64,000 bases of DNA from Membranipora membranacea (lineage: Eukaryota; Bryozoa; Gymnolaemata; Cheilostomatida; Membraniporidae): assembly GCA_914767715.1 (NCBI GenBank), contig OU612069.1, positions 23,681,387 through 23,745,386 of the forward strand, read 5' to 3'. This document shows positions 58,148 to 64,000 of the stretch, one piece after another. The stretch's first letter is position 1, and each line of letters opens with the position of its first letter. The notes beneath the pieces are model-generated. The model ran no database searches, was not told the DNA's origin, and was given only the letters and a program-made list of their open reading frames with translations. A program made the translations under genes and the position numbers.

Positions 58148-60669
58148 ATGAGAATGGTTGACCAACTTCTTCAACCTTGGCAAAGGGCTATCAAGACTAA
58201 AAACCCTGATATCACAGAATTTAAGACGTTACTCAGTCGTAGGTGCAGGGGTGAAGAGAGTGAACAGTTTTATCATGCAGTAATTGGTATGGTTGAGAAC
58301 AGGCCACCATTGGATAAATGGCTTTACAATCATCTCATGGATTTAACAGGTGACCCTCAACCTTCTGAGGGAGGTACTTCAAGGAGAGGTATATGGATAA
58401 AGGCTTCGACATTCAGACAAGCTGAGGAGGTGTTGACCAAAGGGCTAGAAGGCGAAGAAAAGTCTTTTGTTGTTGATGGAAAAAATCTATCTCCCCGAGA
58501 GCCTGAAGATGAATTAGCTGTGACTGTGAGATGCGCCATTGAGTTTTGGTTTATAACAAAACTTGTCCACTGGTCTAATCCTGGCATAAAAAGAGCACTT
58601 GTTGACATACTATTTCAGCAATACACAGATCCTAATCTTGGATTGGATGGACAGTCTAGACTAGATGTATTAAGAGATGGCGACTATGATGACCCAGTCG
58701 ATTGGCTTCTAGAGTTCAGAGACTTTGGTAACAGACTTAAAGACCACCTCGATGACACCAAGCACTATAAGAAATTCAACGAAGTTTATATGTCAAAATC
58801 TATGATACGATGATATGATAGTTCAGCCCATTCTCTTCACGGTATATCATACCAAGATATGGCCTCAAGTCCAGAGGTTACGGATTTTATGTTAGTGGAG
58901 CTCCATACGGCGATGATGCTAAAAGTGTCATGCTTGTGGATGATGACTTCAATTATGTCAAAGAGTCGTTTGACAGAGCAGGACTGTGGTCAGAAAACGC
59001 TGAAGATCTGTACACGCAAGTGTCTCCAAAGGACGACTGGAATATCGAACATTTGAATGAATCTATCTCAACTTGCCTTCAGGCAATTACAAGAAACTGC
59101 TCCTTTTTAGTTTTTGCGCTAAATTTGCATGGCAATAATGGTAAAATTTACAGTACAGAGGTAAGTTGCGTAGCCTATGCAGCACCCTAAATGTAAAACC
59201 TCAAATCTTAAAGTTCATTCATCTCTAGGGCCAATATATATAAACCATAAGAGGCTTTATTACTTGTCTTCCCATTGAATATTAAGAAAAATATTGAGGT
59301 CATAAAGAAGTAAAAGTCTTTTCAAATAAGCAAAGTTATCAGTAAATCTTTCTCCATCTCTTGTTTGAATTATATAACCCATGCATGACATTGACAAGTT
59401 GGCTTGGCTCTATATCTGGGGATGCATCACTTTGCGGACTGGGTATGTCTAGGAGACTACCGCAGGCGGCCCGGGGCAACACCCTGGCCGCTGAAGCTCT
59501 TAAAACGTTTAATATTTTGTGGTTTTATTAATTATTTTGAGTTAACTGTAATTTGCCAAATTTATTATAATAGGTTATTCTAGACCTCATGACAGCGAAC
59601 TGAGCAAAATAAAACTTCTAAAAGCACTTAGGTGCAAAAGTGGGGTGGTTATAGGGTCCTCTAGTCTCATTCAATTACACTTTAATTAGAACACAGATCA
59701 TATAAAATTCACGACACATTTTTAGAAGAATCCAGATGATGATCAGAGCGTCAATGAACTCTTGAAAGTACTGAGTATCGATGGGCTGAAGGGGATACCC
59801 AAGGTATTTAGCCTCTTCAAGTCGCCCTTGTCAGGCAACCACTTGGTTTATAAAACACAGCAGTTACCTGACAAGACCTGTATAAGTGATACATCGCTTA
59901 CAGCGACAGTTCTTGATACTTGGATACCAGCACATTGCGATCGATCGTCATGCCAGAGGAAAATCGATTTAAGAGCTGAAATTTGAGGCTAAACAATCGG
60001 TGTGACAAAAAATGAAAGGTCAAATCATTAAATTGATCAAGCAGATGACTATACTGTTTAACTTCTCAATTTTTACTTTCATCAAAAACCCTTGTTGTAA
60101 ATTGATAAAATAATGTGACTTTAGCCTATCAGGTAGTGGTGATTCAAGCATGTCAGACCGCTAAGGAGTATGTGCCTAAAGATCTCATCAGAGAAGATCT
60201 TAAGAAAGACCCAGATCTAGCCGACATCTTTCTGGTAATGACTGCAAAACCAGGAAAACCATATGACTCAAAGCCTCATTTAAATTTCACAAAGTTTTTC
60301 TCAGAGGCAATGGCTATAGTTGATGGTGAAACTGGGATTGATTTAGTTATGGAAACAGCGGAAGCAGCCGAATATTGTGCGAGGCACAGAGAGAACATGG
60401 ACGGCCGACCAACAAGAAGTAAATCGGAAACAGAAGCTCATATAAAAGCACCAATAGAAGGAGCTGTTGCTGAAGAGACTCGTAAGAGGAAAAGCAAAAA
60501 TTCACTCCCTAGAACTAATAAGGGAGCAAAAGCCATGGGCCAGACTAATGTTATGTCGTCTGACAAAGAGATCATCCCTCAACCGTCTCAGTTACCAGCT
60601 GATGACTTTAAAAGGGAATGTGATGACCTGGTCCAATGGCATTGGCATTGGAAAAGTTCTGGGATGTGA
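58148..60669 (+). CDS. Caspase-like cysteine protease with an unrecognised N-terminal region
   Basis: Exon 1 starts at ATG 58148; an in-frame stop lies just upstream at 58133. Then come exon 2 from about 58827 to 59160, exon 3 at 59726-59803 and exon 4 at 60133-60669 (TGA), all phase 0. The first ~210 residues are charged and helical (MVDQLLQPWQRAIKTKNPDI, DPVDWLLEFRDFGN), with no domain I can name. The rest follows the caspase fold: RGYGFYVSGAP (first strand), DDDFNYVKESFDRAGLW, then SFLVFALNLHGNNGKIYSTE with the catalytic His codon at 59128. GIPK of exon 3 joins VVVIQACQT of exon 4, with the catalytic Cys codon at 60151. The p10-like part is ADIFLVMTAKPGKPYDSKPH and FTKFFSEAM. Peptidase family C14 enzymes cleave after acidic or basic residues. 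The dyad is intact, so activity is plausible. The exon 1/2 junction is unresolved: the frame changes at about 58784-58856, by a short intron or a frameshift. The Lys-rich tail is of unknown use. Confidence 0.75.
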
Positions 60670-63168
60670 TGAATTTACGCCTCTTTCTATATTAGCTGAT
60701 TCTAGCCGAGTTTACCATCAGTGTAGTTCAGTAGGAATTGTTCATTATTATTATTATTTACATTTTCTCTAACACATTCGTACTAAAAGGAGAGACTCAT
60801 TATATTAGTTGTGTCATAAATGCATTTTCATAGAGTTTATAAAATCACTTGGACAACAAATATTCTGCCGTCAATGTTTTTGAACTGCATTTCATAAATT
60901 TTTTGCTTTCTTCGAGTGTTCGAATGAGAAATGTTTCTCATGGTGCTATAACAAGATGAATTATACAAAAAAGCTATTTAGTAATCACAAATTATTTTTT
61001 CAGCATAAACCGTGATGGATCGAAACATCATCCGATATCCTGTCATTGTCCTGGTACTAAGGAGCGCATCAGATGCTTGATAAGTTTCAGCCATCTGTTT
61101 TTGAAGCTAACATCTGAGCAGGTTGGGATATATGGACAGTGCACCTCACCTGTCACATCTTTTTTTAACTTTAATTCATTTTACATACTTTAATTTCATT
61201 TACATACTTTTTAAAATACATTTTATTTATTTCACATGACATTTTACAGTTTACAACCATAGGTTTGTCAGCTATTTAGTTGCCCCCTCAGGGCCGCATC
61301 CTCCCTCCCTCCATGATTTGAAGGAGGTGATGAAACCCTGATGAAACCAGGAGGAAGGGATGAAACAAAGAAATAATATTATAAAGTGGGATTTATCTGC
61401 CCTCTTTATCTGATCAGACACCTCCTTCGATTTCTGCATTTCAAGCGCTTTTTAAATAAATTAGGACTTTTCAAATTTATTTGATAATCCTGTAAATTAC
61501 AATATATTGTGTAATAGATAGCATTGGTGTTATCAATGATTCGCAGCCCACATGCCAGGTTTTATATTTTTAGTTACAGAGTTTGAAAGGTTTTATAGGT
61601 TCAGCAGCTTTTGGTCAAGGTCAGTTTTTTCCTCTTAGTTTTTACTTAATGCATTTGAAGATGAAACAACATCACAGAAGCTGCTGAATGCAGAGTAATA
61701 TCAAACTCAATATCTGATTGATCGAGTTATAAAAATCTGGACTGAACACTGCAAATAAAATTGCTACTTTGCAATTAAATGGCAAAGTCACATCACATTA
61801 AAAACTACTTGTCAGCTAGCATCTTGTGAGACAACTCATCCATTTGATAAGTTGGATATTGCAGATTCTCACCAAAGATGGGAGAATTGAAGATAATCAA
61901 TCACATAACTAAATTGAATACTTGATTACAAGGTTGATTAAAATCAGATGTCTTATCACACCCCACAGCCCCAGCCCGAAGCATGGGCGGCCAAATTTTA
62001 GAGCCTTAGTGGCAAGGCTGCAATATCTGCGCCAGGTTGTTCTCTGTTTGCAAAAGGGTTGGAGCACACTTGGGGGCTAACCAAACAACAGTAGTCGATG
62101 GACTACAGTGGGGTTCTAACCCACGACCTTCAACATTTGCATGCTAGAGGACCGGCACTCTAAAACAAACTGGGTCATCAAAATAACTTTTGTTTGGGGG
62201 GAAACAAAAAAGTATGTAGATGGGAGTTGGGAGATAGTGAAGTGCAGCGACATGAGTGCCTACTAGAGACCACAGTATACAGATATAGTAGCTCTGAGTA
62301 ATCAGGACATATCACAGCAGCTGTCGCCTCAAGCTACTGGGTACTTAAATAAGATAACAGAGATATCACCTCATAGTTTTATGCAGTGAATATTTATATA
62401 TAGAACATAAACTTTGAGAGAGTATAGGATGATAAGCCATGCATATCATCAGAGAGTGAAGAAAGTTATTTAAGATAATAACATCATTGGAAGCCAAACC
62501 TAAATAAAAAGAAAGATGATATTTCGCGACAAGCGCATTTCAGTCGTCATAGTATATCTTCGACCAAAATAATGACTGGACTTAGAAAACAACTAACTAT
62601 TATTCAACTGAGACCAAATTATCATTATAGAAAGTCTACATAGACTTTGAGATGAGCTTATAGTTACATAGTAAGGTAAATGTTGCCTTGTAATGCAGTG
62701 ACAAGTGCCTTGAGTGACAAGGCTAAGGTCGATTCGTAGTTCTGGGTAGGCTGTAGGCTGTAGGCTATAGGCTATAAGCCAGTGTCCCTTACCAAAAAGT
62801 GAATATACTTGTGGCCAATTATGAAATGTCTATAAGATTTATCAGCAGTGGGATAAGTGACAGTTAAACGGTAAATCTACTGTAGGAATTTATCAATAGA
62901 CGTAGCATTCTAACACAACGGCTACGCCATAGACATGAAGAAACCAGCTACACTCTTGCATATTGTCATCACGCAATGACCCAACATGTGCACAATTTGA
63001 ATACATAAATGCCCTGCAACTCTTAGTGTGAGCTCAGCGTTTGTTTAGTGTGAGGCACTTATGTAGAAAGCTAACTAAGGTGCTGTGACATCCCCTAGTG
63101 TCACAACTGTGGTTGACATATACAGAGAGGATACGGAGTGGTAGGGATACCCCCCTTACATAATGTTT
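60670..63168. other. Intergenic stretch
   Basis: No gene was supported. An AATAAA at 61455 could end the caspase-like transcript. A tRNA-like sequence lies on the minus strand near 62105-62180. The remainder is AT-rich and without exon-like frames. Confidence 0.4.
62105..62180 (-). mobile_element. tRNA-like (SINE-like) sequence
   Basis: On the minus strand a B-box-like GGTTAGAACCC (plus positions 62111-62121) is flanked by GTGG/CCAC, which forms a T-arm-like stem. An A-box-like GAGTGCCGGTCCTCTAG lies upstream. It is probably a decayed tRNA-derived repeat. Confidence 0.35.
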
Positions 63169-63360
63169 CTAAGTTTGAGAGCTGAGGCCAGTAAGAAATG
63201 TCTGTAAAACTTTGTGCCACTGAGTAGGGTTATGAATATAAGACGGGTGTCCAGCATTAGCTAATACCTCCAAGGTACTACCAGGTATAGCCTGAAGTTT
63301 CTCTAATCCTGATTCTGCTATACCGTCAGGTTTATCCCCCTTCACTATCATTGTAGGAAT
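63169..63360 (-). CDS. ABHD14: ABHD14-like alpha/beta hydrolase, last exon
   Basis: The minus-strand exon runs from the acceptor CTTGTAG at 63361 to a TAG stop, encoding 63 residues in phase 0. It begins PTMIVKGDKPDG, the strand and loop that carry the acid of the catalytic triad. It goes on through LEKLQAIPGSTLEVL to NAGHPSYIHNPTQWHKVL, which holds the catalytic His, and ends TFLTGL. The order and spacing (GD.PD, then AGHP.Y...P..WH, then FL.GL) match the C-terminus of ABHD14A/B, small serine-hydrolase-fold proteins; human ABHD14B has been described as a lysine deacetylase. The nucleophile-bearing exons must lie beyond position 64000. No part of them was seen between 63361 and the window end. 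Confidence 0.75.
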   Translation of the reverse strand: MPTMIVKGDKPDGIAESGLEKLQAIPGSTLEVLANAGHPSYIHNPTQWHKVLQTFLTGLSSQT

Positions 63361-63408
63361 CTACAAGACAGAAACTCAAGCTAAATATTGTCATAATCAA
63401 AAGCGTAT

Positions 63409-63640
63409 GTCGGCGGAGTTAGAGATTTGTATCAATGGAGAATATGGGCGGAGTCAGAGATCTGTATCAATGGAGAATATGGGCGGAGTTAGGGATCTGT
63501 ATCAATGGAGAATATGGGCGGAGTCAGGGATCTGTATCAATGGAGAATATGGGCGGAGTCAGGGATCTGTAACAATGGAGAATATGGGCGGAGTCAGATA
63601 TCTGTATCAATGGAGAATATGGGCGGAGTCAGAGATCTGA
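63409..63640. repeat. 35-base minisatellite, about 6.5 units
   Basis: A 35-base unit, GGAGTCAGAGATCTGTATCA plus ATGGAGAATATGGGC, is repeated with few changes in the intron upstream of the ABHD14-like last exon. The unit is not a multiple of three, so one frame reads it in three alternating ways. Confidence 0.93.
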
Positions 63641-64000
63641 ATTGATTGATGGAATTTCAAAATAATCTTTATATATGGAGGAAAAAACTGGTCGGGGAGT
63701 AATTGCATTTTGTTGTTTCATGAATTTTGAAACAGGCCTATGTGTGCCGCCATTAGTGCCTTTCATGGTATACTTATTACAGTACAAGACTGCTGAAAAA
63801 TGCAATATTTATGAACGACGCCATACTCAACCATACAAAGCATGATCTGCTCACAGATCAACTATAATAACCATATAATATAATATAAATACTCTAGACT
63901 GGAAACTATTGGCTATTTGATACAGGCTCAGTGTCTTCTCTAATTCATTGACGCGACGTCACTGCGCTATTCACTTTTTCTCTGTAGTGCATAGGTCAGA
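63641..64000. other. Window edge, intron of the ABHD14-like gene (inferred)
   Basis: No exon was recognised. It should be intronic if the ABHD14-like gene continues to the right. Confidence 0.3.

Noticed and set aside
63407-63640. A 77-residue frame with repeated INGEYGRSQ and MENMGGV
   Set aside because: It reads a 35-base minisatellite in three alternating phases; it is not a protein repeat.

Overview
This is intron-rich animal nuclear DNA. The evidence is GT-AG introns of consistent phase, multi-exon genes for animal protein families (SARAF-like, caspase-like, ABHD14-like, tetratricopeptide), AT-rich introns, and eukaryotic transposons (LINE, hAT, TA-flanked MITE, tRNA-derived SINEs). A non-bilaterian such as a sponge is my best guess, but that is inference only. 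There are no bacterial operons, rRNA genes or CRISPR arrays. All gene models were built by hand from splice sites, reading phase and comparison of paralogues within the window.

Layout. 1.3-2.1 kb (-): two 3' exons of a SARAF-like membrane protein. 2.17-3.49 kb: first copy of a 1.3 kb dispersed repeat. 6.5-11.3 kb (+): a six-exon gene for a small secreted protein of unknown function, with a TATA box. 11.3-15.3 kb: no gene seen, tRNA-like repeats. 15.3-16.6 kb: second copy of the 1.3 kb repeat. 16.7-34.6 kb (-): a large TPR protein gene. Its 6.3 kb intron (26.5-32.8 kb) contains, on the opposite strand, a complete SARAF-like gene (27.6-31.1 kb) and a spare copy of that gene's last exon (32.5-32.8 kb). 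34.6-37.5 kb: divergent intergenic region. 37.5-52.7 kb (+): a second, complete TPR gene of 21 coding exons, the head-to-head paralogue of the first; an antisense LINE sits in one intron. 52.7-58.1 kb: foldback elements, no gene seen. 58.1-60.7 kb (+): a caspase-like protease gene with an unrecognised N-terminal region. 63.2-63.4 kb (-): the last exon of an ABHD14-like alpha/beta hydrolase whose other exons lie beyond the window.

The two TPR genes share exon order, phase and mostly exact exon length, so they descend from one inverted duplication. They differ mainly in the low-complexity, proline-rich N-terminal part. TPR arrays are protein-binding scaffolds, SARAF in vertebrates restrains store-operated calcium entry, and the caspase-like gene keeps both catalytic residues. 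Whether these neighbours act in one pathway cannot be told from sequence. The most notable observations are: (1) a SARAF-type luminal domain joined to a multi-span membrane module, present in several copies; (2) a TPR exon whose 3' end and 5' splice site have been tandemly copied in frame; (3) a caspase-like protein with an unknown N-terminal region; and (4) nested and antisense gene arrangements.
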